NCBI GenBank assembly: GCA_000438255.1
Contig: FR901931.1
Location: 1 to 20,903, forward strand
From: Clostridium sp. CAG:389
GTDB taxonomy: Bacteria; Bacillota; Clostridia; TANB77; CAG-508
Direction of reading: 5' to 3'
DNA: 20,903 nucleotides
Below the pieces are notes generated by a model, which made no database searches, was not told where the DNA came from, and saw only the letters and a list, made by a program, of their open reading frames with translations. How positions within the stretch are numbered: the stretch's first letter is position 1; each line of letters opens with the position of its first letter. Positions 1 through 7,216 of the stretch are shown piece by piece. The translations under genes and the position numbers were made by a program.

Positions 1-1263
1 ATAAAACTAAAATCTATTTCAAACACAATAAATACAATAACAGTAGAAGTAACAACTAAAAGAAATCAAGGTGGAATATTAGAATATTATATAAAAAGTG
101 AAGATGAAGAAGAATATAAATTAATAAAAACAACAACAGAAGAAAAATATACATATGAAGGACTAACTCAAAATAAAAAATATAGTATTAAAGTAATTGC
201 TGTTGCAGAAAATAAGAAAACAGCAGAAGTAATAGCAGAACAGACAACAGGAAAAATCGTAGATTTAACAGAAGCAAATGCAAAATTTACGTATAGTACA
301 AATGATTGGACAAATACAGATGTTATAGCGACAGCAAGTACAGACATAACTGGATATACGATTCAAACAAGTTTAGATGGAAAGAATTGGAATAGTACAG
401 CAAGTCAAACACTAACAGCGAATGGAAATGTATATGCAAGATTATGGGATGGAATAAATGCAGGAGGAATGTTAACAGGAACTGTAACAAATATTGATAA
501 ATTAAAACCAAATACATTTACTCCAACAACTACAAGTTCTATAAATAGTATAACAGTAACATCTAGTACAACAGATCAGACTAAAACAACAGAGAATGGA
601 TCAAGCGGAATATCAGGTTATAGATTTAGTAAAGATGGTGGTACAACATGGACAGAATACCAAACAAGTGGAACTTATAAATTTAATGATATGTTAAAAG
701 ATATAAATGGAAGTACATATAATATAGTTGTACAAGCAATAGATAAAGCTAAAAATGTTACTACTTCAACTGTTGTAAAAGCAACAACAACTAAAAATAC
801 AGATTATTACACAAATGAAGCAGATAAAATATTGTGTAAGGTTACAAGTGGTGATAAAACTTTTTCAAGAGAATATTATAAATATAATAATGAAGGAGCA
901 ATTGTTGCAACAGCATACTGTCGAGGAATGTGCAATACAGGCACAGGAATTAGTGACAATACATTGATGTATCCACTATTAGTTAGTACTAGCAAAAGTG
1001 CAGTAAGTTATTATTGTGGAGAAAATGGAATAAAAACAAATAAAAGTGGAGAATTAATTTGTGAAGGAGTTATAGAATATAAGGGAGTAAAATATTATTA
1101 TAGTTCAGGTGGATGGTGGTATCAAATTGTGCAAGGATACACATATACTAGTTCAGTAAAGAGTTTAAACACATCATCAACACCATTTAATGAAAATCTT
1201 GATATTAAAGAAGGATTAAAAAGTTCAGCATTAACTTTAATAAAATTGTATTTAGGAGAATAG
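1..1263 (+). CDS. Secreted/surface protein with fibronectin-III-like and Ig-like repeats, 5' truncated
   Basis: The reading frame is open from base 1 to the TAG at 1261-1263 (420 residues), so the gene starts upstream of the window; an internal ATG at 469 has no good ribosome binding site. The visible part begins with an FnIII-like beta sandwich ending in NKKYSIKVIAVAEN. Two Ig-like modules follow, marked by YTIQTSLDGKNW and YRFSKDGGTTW, each the family's typical 'x-S-x-DGG/K-x-W' strand. The last 150 residues carry five cysteines, many Tyr and Gly, and no sorting signal (no LPXTG, no hydrophobic tail). The Thr/Ser/Asn richness suits an extracellular protein. Inference: a surface or pilus-associated adhesin-like protein. 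Its missing N-terminus may resemble the prepilin leader of the gene at 16603, but this cannot be seen. No enzymatic motif is recognised. Confidence 0.75.
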   Translation: MKLKSISNTINTITVEVTTKRNQGGILEYYIKSEDEEEYKLIKTTTEEKYTYEGLTQNKKYSIKVIAVAENKKTAEVIAEQTTGKIVDLTEANAKFTYSTNDWTNTDVIATASTDITGYTIQTSLDGKNWNSTASQTLTANGNVYARLWDGINAGGMLTGTVTNIDKLKPNTFTPTTTSSINSITVTSSTTDQTKTTENGSSGISGYRFSKDGGTTWTEYQTSGTYKFNDMLKDINGSTYNIVVQAIDKAKNVTTSTVVKATTTKNTDYYTNEADKILCKVTSGDKTFSREYYKYNNEGAIVATAYCRGMCNTGTGISDNTLMYPLLVSTSKSAVSYYCGENGIKTNKSGELICEGVIEYKGVKYYYSSGGWWYQIVQGYTYTSSVKSLNTSSTPFNENLDIKEGLKSSALTLIKLYLGE

Positions 1264-1266
1264 ATA

Positions 1267-1297
1267 AAAAGGAAATGGCAAATAACCATTTCCTTTT
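1267..1297 (+). terminator. Rho-independent terminator of the surface-protein gene
   Basis: Twelve-base-pair perfect stem (aaaaggaaatgg at 1267-1278, ccatttcctttt at 1286-1297) with a 7-base loop. It starts four bases after the stop codon and ends in a T tract within the stem. It separates this gene from the promoter of rnc. Confidence 0.8.
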
Positions 1298-1387
1298 AAA
1301 TATATATAAAATTTTATTATAAATAATTAGCACAAAATTAATATAAGTATTGATGCGGATAATATAATAATTAAGTTAATGAAACAC

Positions 1388-1415
1388 TTGCAAAATCTGT
1401 AAAATAGTATATAAT
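1388..1415 (+). promoter_or_regulatory. Predicted sigma-70-type promoter for rnc
   Basis: TTGCAA at 1388-1393 and TATAAT at 1410-1415 are separated by 16 bases. Transcription would begin near 1422, leaving an extremely short leader whose first bases are the ribosome binding site AAAGGTGA. Prediction from consensus only. Confidence 0.5.
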
Positions 1416-1435
1416 ATATACGAAAGGTGATAAAA

Positions 1436-2113
1436 GTGGAAACAAAAAAATTAGAAGAATTAGAAAAAAATATAGGATACACATTTAATAATAAAAAACT
1501 ATTACAAAATGCATTAACACATACATCATATGCATATGAACATGGAATACAAAGTAATGAAAAACTAGAATTTTTAGGAGACAGCATATTAGAATTTGTA
1601 TCAAGTGAATACATGTATAACAAATACTTAAACCTAAAAGAAGGACAACTAACAAAAGTAAGAGCAACAGTAGTATGTGAGAAAAGTCTATACAAAGTAG
1701 CAACAGCACATAACTTTGGAAAATTTTTATATTTAGGAAAATCAGAAATAAAATCAGGAGGAAACAAAAGACCAGCAATATTAGCAGACAGTGTAGAAGC
1801 AGTAATAGCAGCAATATTCATAGATGGAGGATTGGAACCAGCAAGAAAATTCATTATAGAAAATCTAAAAGAAGAAATAGAAATTGCAACAAAACATGTA
1901 GGAGAAAAAGATTACAAAACAGTATTACAAGAAGAATTACAAAAAAATGGAGATGTAAAAATAGAATATACAATAATAAAAGAATCTGGACCAGATCACA
2001 ACAAATTATTTGAAGCAGAAGTAGCTTTAAATGGAAAAGTATTAGCAACAGGAAAAGGAAAGAGCAAAAAAGAGGCAGAAATGCAAGCAGCAAAAAAGGC
2101 GTTAGAAAATTAA
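1436..2113 (+). CDS. rnc: Ribonuclease III
   Basis: RNase III cleaves double-stranded RNA in rRNA and mRNA processing in the cytoplasm. The protein is 225 residues, the usual length. The catalytic domain carries the signature NEKLEFLGDSILEF at 41-54 and the second acidic cluster LADSVEA with D118 and E121. Together with E42, E45 and D49 these match the metal-binding and active-site residues of E. coli RNase III. A double-stranded-RNA-binding domain fills about 156-225, ending KKEAEMQAAKKALEN. I chose the GTG at 1436 rather than the GTG at 1427: the ribosome binding site AAAGGTGA (1423-1430) overlaps the earlier codon but sits five bases before the later one. The downstream radical SAM gene follows after 45 bases, probably in the same transcript; an rnc-radical SAM pair is common in Clostridia. 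Confidence 0.95.
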   Translation: METKKLEELEKNIGYTFNNKKLLQNALTHTSYAYEHGIQSNEKLEFLGDSILEFVSSEYMYNKYLNLKEGQLTKVRATVVCEKSLYKVATAHNFGKFLYLGKSEIKSGGNKRPAILADSVEAVIAAIFIDGGLEPARKFIIENLKEEIEIATKHVGEKDYKTVLQEELQKNGDVKIEYTIIKESGPDHNKLFEAEVALNGKVLATGKGKSKKEAEMQAAKKALEN

Positions 2114-2158
2114 AAATGTTATAAGGTTATAAACAAGCAAAGTGAGGGAAAGAAAAGA

Positions 2159-3235
2159 ATGAGTAAAGAGTATGTAATTCCAGTATTTGTACCACATTTA
2201 GGATGCCCAAACGACTGTATATTTTGCAACCAAAAATCAATAAGTGGACAAAAAAAGAACATAACAAAAGAAGAAGCTAAAAAAACAATAGACAATTTTT
2301 TGGAAAATATAAAAGAAAAAGATTCAAAAAAAGAAATAGCTTTTTTTGGAGGAAGTTTTACAGGAATAGATGAAAAACAACAAGAAGAATTACTACAAAT
2401 AGCATATGAATACATAAAAAATGGACAAGTAGATAGTATACGAATATCAACAAGACCAGATTATATTAACAAAGAAATTCTAAAAAGACTAAAAAAATAT
2501 AAAGTAAAAACAATCGAATTAGGGGTCCAATCAGCAAATGACTATATTTTAGGAAGAGCAAATAGAGGACATAATTTTAAAGATGTAGTAAAAGCATCAA
2601 AACTAATAAGATGGTATGGCTTTAATTTAGGACATCAAATGATGGTTGGATTGCCTGATAGTAGTAGGATTGATGAAATAAATACAGCAAAAGCATTAAT
2701 AAAATTAAAACCAAAAATGATAAGAATCTATCCAGTACTAGTAATAAAAGGAACAAAACTAGAAAAAGAATATCAAGAAGGAATATATGAACCATTATCA
2801 GTAGTTCAAGCTGTTGAGACTTGTAAACAATTAGTAAGAATGTTTAATGACAAAAAAATAGATGTAATAAGAGTTGGACTTCAAAACACAGAAGAAATCT
2901 GTGAACCTGGAAGCCAACAAAGCGAAGTGGTAGCGGGACCATTTCATCCAGCATTTAGACAATTGGTTGAATCAAGTTTATGGTATGATGCAATTGTTGA
3001 AAAAATAAAAAAACTCAATGTGAAAGTAAAAGAAGTTGAAGTTACAGTAAATCCAATAGATGCAAACAATGTTATTGGACATAAAAGAGAAAATATAAAA
3101 AAACTCCAAGAATTATATGAAGTAGATTTAATTGTAAAACAAGATAAAGATGTAAGACAAGGAAAATCAAAAATAGAAATAACAAAAACTTATAATGATT
3201 TTTTGGATGGAAATGAAAAAACTATTATCCATTAA
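2159..3235 (+). CDS. Elp3-like radical SAM protein
   Basis: Radical SAM enzyme of 358 residues. The cluster motif CPNDCIFC gives C16, C20 and C23 (CxxxCxxC) for the 4Fe-4S cluster that cleaves S-adenosylmethionine. GGSFTG at 64-69 corresponds to the SAM-binding 'GGE' motif. STRPD (97-101), IELGVQSA (119-126) and HQMMVGLP (159-166) are the strand motifs shared with the Elp3 family. There is no C-terminal acetyltransferase domain, unlike true Elp3. The C-terminal part (about 294-342) contains NVIGHKRENIKKL, which resembles the core helix-turn-helix of a KH RNA-binding domain but lacks the second glycine of GxxG. Automatic annotation often calls such proteins coproporphyrinogen oxidase-like; the sequence fits an RNA-modifying role better, but the substrate is unknown. 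Start ATG is preceded by GAGGG at 2144-2148. Confidence 0.85.
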   Translation: MSKEYVIPVFVPHLGCPNDCIFCNQKSISGQKKNITKEEAKKTIDNFLENIKEKDSKKEIAFFGGSFTGIDEKQQEELLQIAYEYIKNGQVDSIRISTRPDYINKEILKRLKKYKVKTIELGVQSANDYILGRANRGHNFKDVVKASKLIRWYGFNLGHQMMVGLPDSSRIDEINTAKALIKLKPKMIRIYPVLVIKGTKLEKEYQEGIYEPLSVVQAVETCKQLVRMFNDKKIDVIRVGLQNTEEICEPGSQQSEVVAGPFHPAFRQLVESSLWYDAIVEKIKKLNVKVKEVEVTVNPIDANNVIGHKRENIKKLQELYEVDLIVKQDKDVRQGKSKIEITKTYNDFLDGNEKTIIH

Positions 3236-3244
3236 CTATTGTAT

Positions 3245-3289
3245 AAAATCACCTAAAATTACCATAATAGTAATAAAGGTGATTTTTTT
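3245..3289 (+). terminator. Terminator-like hairpin that also contains the yitT ribosome binding site
   Basis: AAAATCACCT (3245-3254) pairs perfectly with AGGTGATTTT (3277-3286), and the right arm runs into seven T residues (3283-3289) directly before the ATG at 3290. The right arm is also the only good ribosome binding site of the next gene (AAAGGTGA, 3276-3282, seven-base spacing). One element can therefore end the upstream transcript and mask translation initiation of any read-through message. Confidence 0.65.
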
Positions 3290-4144
3290 ATGGAAACAAG
3301 TCAAAAAAGAGTTAAAAAATTTTTGATAGAAATAATAGAAACAATAGTTGGTGCAATAATAATGGCAATAGCAACATCGCTATTTTTATTACCAAATCAA
3401 CTATCATCAGGAGGATTTGCAGGTATTGCAACAATTTTATATTATTTTTTAGATATTCCAATGGGAACAACAATATTAGCAATAAATGCACCATTATTTA
3501 TATTTTCTGCATATAAATTAGGAAAAGAGTTTGTGATAAAATCATTTATAGGAACAGTAACATTTTCATTTGCAATAGATTTGTTTGACAAAATAACACC
3601 ATTAACTCAGGATAGGTTTTTAGCATGCATTTATGGTGGGATAATAATTGGATTAGGGACTGCCATAATACTAAAAGCAAATTCTTCAACAGGTGGATCA
3701 GATTTAATAAGTATGTTAGTAAAAAAATATAATAATAATATTAGAACAGGAAATGTGATAATAATAGTTGATGTGCTAATTGTTGGACTAAATATTTTAT
3801 TTTTTAAAGAAACAGAAATTGGATTATATTCAGCAATTGCAATATATTTAATGGGAAAAATGATAGATATAGTTTTTGAAGGAATTTATTTTACTAAATT
3901 AGTTATTATAATTTCAAATAAAAATCAAGAAATTGCAGAAGAAATTGGAGAAAAAGTCGGAAAAGGCACAACAGGGTTATATGGAAAAGGAATGTATAAA
4001 GATGAACAAAAATTAGTGCTTTTGTGTGCAGCATCAAGAGGAGATGTTTCAAGAGTTAAACAAACAGCAAAAAAAATAGATCCAATGAGCTTCATAATAA
4101 TTGCTAATGCAAGAGAAGTAGTAGGATTAGGCTTTAAAAAATAA
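3290..4144 (+). CDS. YitT family membrane protein (DUF161/DUF2179)
   Basis: Predicted integral membrane protein of 284 residues, the normal YitT length. About six hydrophobic segments are visible at roughly 13-34, 40-54, 60-77, 82-98, 111-128 and 155-172. They include the family's GG-containing loops (SSGGFAGIATIL near 39-50 and STGGSDLI at 133-140). The soluble C-terminal DUF2179 domain spans about 197-283, with GKGTTGLYGKGMY and DPMSFIIIANAREVVGLGF. The family is widespread in Firmicutes; the transported substrate is not established, so no function is claimed beyond that of a membrane protein. The ribosome binding site is inside the hairpin at 3245-3289. The gene ends head-to-head with the leftward GGDEF gene, the two stop codons being only 30 bases apart. 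Confidence 0.9.
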   Translation: METSQKRVKKFLIEIIETIVGAIIMAIATSLFLLPNQLSSGGFAGIATILYYFLDIPMGTTILAINAPLFIFSAYKLGKEFVIKSFIGTVTFSFAIDLFDKITPLTQDRFLACIYGGIIIGLGTAIILKANSSTGGSDLISMLVKKYNNNIRTGNVIIIVDVLIVGLNILFFKETEIGLYSAIAIYLMGKMIDIVFEGIYFTKLVIIISNKNQEIAEEIGEKVGKGTTGLYGKGMYKDEQKLVLLCAASRGDVSRVKQTAKKIDPMSFIIIANAREVVGLGFKK

Positions 4145-4146
4145 AA

Positions 4147-4180
4147 AAAAAGAAAAGCTAACAATTTTGCTTTTTTATTT
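4147..4180. terminator. Short bidirectional terminator between convergent genes
   Basis: AAAAGC (4153-4158) pairs with GCTTTT (4169-4174). It is flanked by an A run on the left and a T run on the right, so it can act on either strand. It overlaps the TAA stop (4175-4177, complement) of the leftward gene. The stem is only six base pairs, so efficiency may be modest. Confidence 0.55.
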
Positions 4181-6055
4181 TTCAATATCAGAATCACTTA
4201 ATCCTACTGTTTTTTTGTCTTCACGTGTTTCATTATGTAATACTTCTTGATTTAAGAAAGAAGTATATACATTTCTAATGAATTGCACCATTTTAGTAGT
4301 ACTTTTTTCTGCATTAGGTATATTCTCTAAGTAATAATTAACACAATTATCCATAGCCTTTTTAAATGCAAAATAAGCATCAGCACTTTTAAATAATTGC
4401 TTTTTTAAAGGCACTTTCTGGAAGTTAGCTTCTTCTTTTAAAGCTCTAATATATTTTATAGCATCAGTTGTGCTAGTTTTCGGAATAGTCTGATTATCAT
4501 GTAAAGAATAAGATGATAATTGAAAACCACTATTAGGATCTTTAATGTTTACAGAAGCGTTTACTTTATCTACAATAGAATTAATTTTTGGTTTTATAAC
4601 ATTACTCATTTCCTTAGGATATAAACATAAATAATTACCTCCACCTTGACTAAGAAAAAACACATTATTATCAGAAAAATCAAATGCAGAGTCATTAAAA
4701 TTTAATCCATTTTTGGCCTCTTGGCATAAAATATCATTAGTTTTATTAAGTCTATCATCACTAAATGTATGATCATAAGCAAAATTAGATAATTTTAAAC
4801 CGGGAACAGAAATATATGATGCTAAATATTCTGTATCTGAATTAATAATTTTTTCTGATAAGAAAAGTCTAAAATATTGTTTATTTAATAAACCAGTATT
4901 ATCTCTTACTAATTGTTCAAGAGTCGCATTTAATGTTGTTATAAGGCTTTGTAAATCCAAGTAAGAGTATTTATCAAAATTATCAATTAATTTATCTCCA
5001 CTTATTATTGAATGTATCAAGTTATTCATATTAATTTTCTTATTATTTGATAAGAAAAATTGAAAATAAGGATGTTTTAATAATTCAGGATTATTTCTTA
5101 TTAACTGATAAAATCCGTTATTTAATGTGTCCACAATATTTTGTAGTTCTTCATCTGAATAATCATCCAAATTATTTAAATTTCTAGCCTCAATTGAATT
5201 ATTTTTATTTACATCTGTATCATATTTGTTACTGGTATCTGGTGTATCATATATAGGTATATATGGATATTCATCTTTTAAAAAAGAAGTAAATTTCTTA
5301 GGAAGATTATTATCCATTTTCTCATCTAGTAAGGATACAAAAGTATTAGTTACAAAATCAGAAGAGTCAACAATCTGTTGAGGTTTAAATTCAAAGTTTT
5401 TAGAAGGTCTAAAATTTTGTAAAAATTCATATACTGATATATTTACTAGATTATTTAATTCACTCCAAGATTCTTTTTCTTTGGAAGATATTGATTCTGG
5501 TGTTTGTAAAGGAAGAAAATCATCTGCTAAAATATCAGAAGGAGAATTTGTTTTTTCTCTTGAAGCTTTTATATTAGTTACTTCATTATCAGTTATACTA
5601 AGTAAGTCATCAATATTTCCATGTGTAGAGTCAGAAGATGCCAATTCTATTGAAAGACCTCTGATTAATGCAGCATTTTTTTGTAAATTATTTTGTATTA
5701 GTTTAGAACATTTATCAGCAAAATTTTTATCATGATTAGGTAATATAATATAAATTTCATCCCCACCAGCTCTAACTATTACTGAGTCATCGGGTACACT
5801 GTTTTTAATTATTATCATTGCAATATGCAAGGCATTATCTCCAAAATCATGACCATAGACATCATTAATAACACCAAGTTTGTTAAAGTCACCAAAAATA
5901 AATGAATAAATATTTTCAGTATTTTCAAAAGTTGGTTTTATAATTGTTCTAAAATATGTATTTGAATAAACATCTTTAAACTCTGGACATGAAAAAATTT
6001 TTGTTCTTTTTAAAGATGTAGAAACATCTGTTATTAATTCATTTCTGGTTTTCAC
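4175..6055 (-). CDS. GGDEF-domain protein with a second, degenerate GGDEF-like domain
   Basis: Soluble protein of 626 residues with no signal peptide or membrane segment. The N-terminal GGDEF domain (about 48-165) has the metal-site aspartate in FGDFNKL (D56), GHDFGD (68-73) and the signature AGGDEI (96-101). It lacks an RxxD inhibitory site: the equivalent positions are P88 and S91. GGDEF domains with these residues make cyclic di-GMP, so this is a candidate diguanylate cyclase. The middle holds an internal duplication (about 298-336 and 361-400, both with a YS-x(4)-LQ-x-(I/L) start and a YF-x(2)-FLS end). A C-terminal region (about 418-505) resembles a second GGDEF domain in which GGGN at 471-474 replaces GGDE, so it is probably inactive. 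The start is GTG at 6053-6055 with GGAGGG seven bases upstream. The gene stands alone on this strand. Confidence 0.75.
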   Translation of the reverse strand: MKTRNELITDVSTSLKRTKIFSCPEFKDVYSNTYFRTIIKPTFENTENIYSFIFGDFNKLGVINDVYGHDFGDNALHIAMIIIKNSVPDDSVIVRAGGDEIYIILPNHDKNFADKCSKLIQNNLQKNAALIRGLSIELASSDSTHGNIDDLLSITDNEVTNIKASREKTNSPSDILADDFLPLQTPESISSKEKESWSELNNLVNISVYEFLQNFRPSKNFEFKPQQIVDSSDFVTNTFVSLLDEKMDNNLPKKFTSFLKDEYPYIPIYDTPDTSNKYDTDVNKNNSIEARNLNNLDDYSDEELQNIVDTLNNGFYQLIRNNPELLKHPYFQFFLSNNKKINMNNLIHSIISGDKLIDNFDKYSYLDLQSLITTLNATLEQLVRDNTGLLNKQYFRLFLSEKIINSDTEYLASYISVPGLKLSNFAYDHTFSDDRLNKTNDILCQEAKNGLNFNDSAFDFSDNNVFFLSQGGGNYLCLYPKEMSNVIKPKINSIVDKVNASVNIKDPNSGFQLSSYSLHDNQTIPKTSTTDAIKYIRALKEEANFQKVPLKKQLFKSADAYFAFKKAMDNCVNYYLENIPNAEKSTTKMVQFIRNVYTSFLNQEVLHNETREDKKTVGLSDSDIEK

Positions 6056-6171
6056 AGTGTATCCCTCCTACCAAAAAGTAGTGTAACATATTAGGCAAAA
6101 AACGCAAGATTTAAATTATGAAAATTTCCAAATTTTTACAACAAAATGTATAAATATTTTTTCTATATAAA

Positions 6172-6200
6172 TAGAATTAATTTAATACATATGATATAAT
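6172..6200 (+). promoter_or_regulatory. Predicted extended -10 promoter for the glycosylase gene
   Basis: TGATATAAT (6192-6200) is a perfect extended -10 element. The -35 at 6172-6177 (TAGAAT) matches poorly, as is usual for extended -10 promoters. The transcript leader would be about 60 bases. The 213-base interval 6056-6268 also carries the leftward GGDEF gene's ribosome binding site at 6063-6068. Confidence 0.5.
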
Positions 6201-6268
6201 AATGAAGAAGATTATTAAAATATGAAATATGAAATTTAACATAGAAAAGAAAGTAATGGTGAGAAAAG

Positions 6269-7135
6269 GTGGAAGAACAAAAATATATAATAAAAAATCA
6301 AAATTCATTTGAACTAAAAGACATATTTGAATGTGGACAATGTTTTAGATGGAATGAACAAGAAGACGGAAGCTACACAGGAGTTATAAAAAATGGAATA
6401 ATAAATGTAAAGAAAGAAGACGAAACTATTACATTTACAGGAATATGTGATAAAAATATAGAAGAAGTGGTAAATGAATATTTTGATTTAAAAAGAGACT
6501 ATGAAAAAATAAAAGAACAATTAGGAAATATAGATGAATACTTAAAAACAAGTATTCAATATGGAAAAGGAATAAGAATATTAAACCAAGATTTATGGGA
6601 AACAATAATATCATTTATAATATCAGCAAATAATAACATACCAAGAATAAAGGGAATAATAGAAAGAATATCACAAAAATATGGAAATGAAATCGAATGG
6701 AATGGAAAAAAATATTATACATTTCCAACATATGAACAATTAAAAGATGTAACTGTACAAGAATATAGAAATCTTGGATTAGGATTTAGAGATATAAGAT
6801 TATATGAAACAACACAAATGATATTAAATAAAGAAGTAGATTTAGAAAAATTAAAAAATAATCCCAATACACAAGAAGTAAGAAATGAATTACTACGACT
6901 TTCAGGTGTTGGACCCAAAGTAGCAGATTGCATATTACTATTTTCAGATTTAAAAAGATTTGATGTTTTTCCAATTGATGTATGGGTTAGAAGAGTTATG
7001 AATGATTTATATATAAAAGAAGATGATGAGACAAAAGTTAGTAAAGTAAAAATTGAAAAATTGGCAGAAGAAAAATTTGGAGACTTAAAAGGACTTGCAC
7101 AACAATATTTATTTTATTGGAGAAGAGAACAATAA
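6269..7135 (+). CDS. ogg: 8-oxoguanine DNA glycosylase/AP lyase, OGG1 type
   Basis: Base-excision repair glycosylase of 288 residues that removes 8-oxoguanine opposite cytosine and nicks the abasic site. The N-terminal OGG_N fold (about 1-110) starts ELKDIFECGQCFRW, the family's 'QxFRW' strand. The HhH-GPD domain follows, with the hairpin LSGVGPKVADC (211-221). K217 is the Schiff-base lysine equivalent to human OGG1 K249, and D237 in PIDVWV is the conserved aspartate equivalent to D268. The start is GTG at 6269; GGTGA at 6258-6262 is six bases away. The gene is single, with its own promoter and terminator. It is one of three DNA-repair functions in the window, with AddB and UDG. Confidence 0.92.
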   Translation: MEEQKYIIKNQNSFELKDIFECGQCFRWNEQEDGSYTGVIKNGIINVKKEDETITFTGICDKNIEEVVNEYFDLKRDYEKIKEQLGNIDEYLKTSIQYGKGIRILNQDLWETIISFIISANNNIPRIKGIIERISQKYGNEIEWNGKKYYTFPTYEQLKDVTVQEYRNLGLGFRDIRLYETTQMILNKEVDLEKLKNNPNTQEVRNELLRLSGVGPKVADCILLFSDLKRFDVFPIDVWVRRVMNDLYIKEDDETKVSKVKIEKLAEEKFGDLKGLAQQYLFYWRREQ

Positions 7136-7170
7136 AACTGTTTTTTTCCTCCGTCCTCAAAAACAGTTTT
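7134..7170 (+). terminator. Terminator after the glycosylase gene
   Basis: AAAACTGTTTTT (7134-7145) pairs with AAAAACAGTTTT (7159-7170) around a 13-base pyrimidine loop. The stem overlaps the stop codon, and only four T residues end it, so read-through into the DUF2207 gene is plausible. No separate promoter is evident in 7171-7216. Confidence 0.6.
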
Positions 7171-7216
7171 AAACAACAAGATAAAAAAAGATAAAAGATA
7201 AAAAGGGGAAATTCAA

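Noticed and set aside
469..1263. ATG at 469 as the true start of the first protein
   Set aside because: The same frame is open and protein-like back to base 1, with an FnIII-type domain before it, and no ribosome binding site precedes 469.
5481..5735. Open frame on the + strand within the GGDEF gene
   Set aside because: It is a shadow of the conserved minus-strand frame and has no ribosome binding site.
7146..7158. Pyrimidine loop with CCTCC, the anti-Shine-Dalgarno sequence, in the terminator after ogg
   Set aside because: It could pair with the downstream purine-rich leader, but the match is short and the spacing arbitrary. A chance pyrimidine loop is enough.
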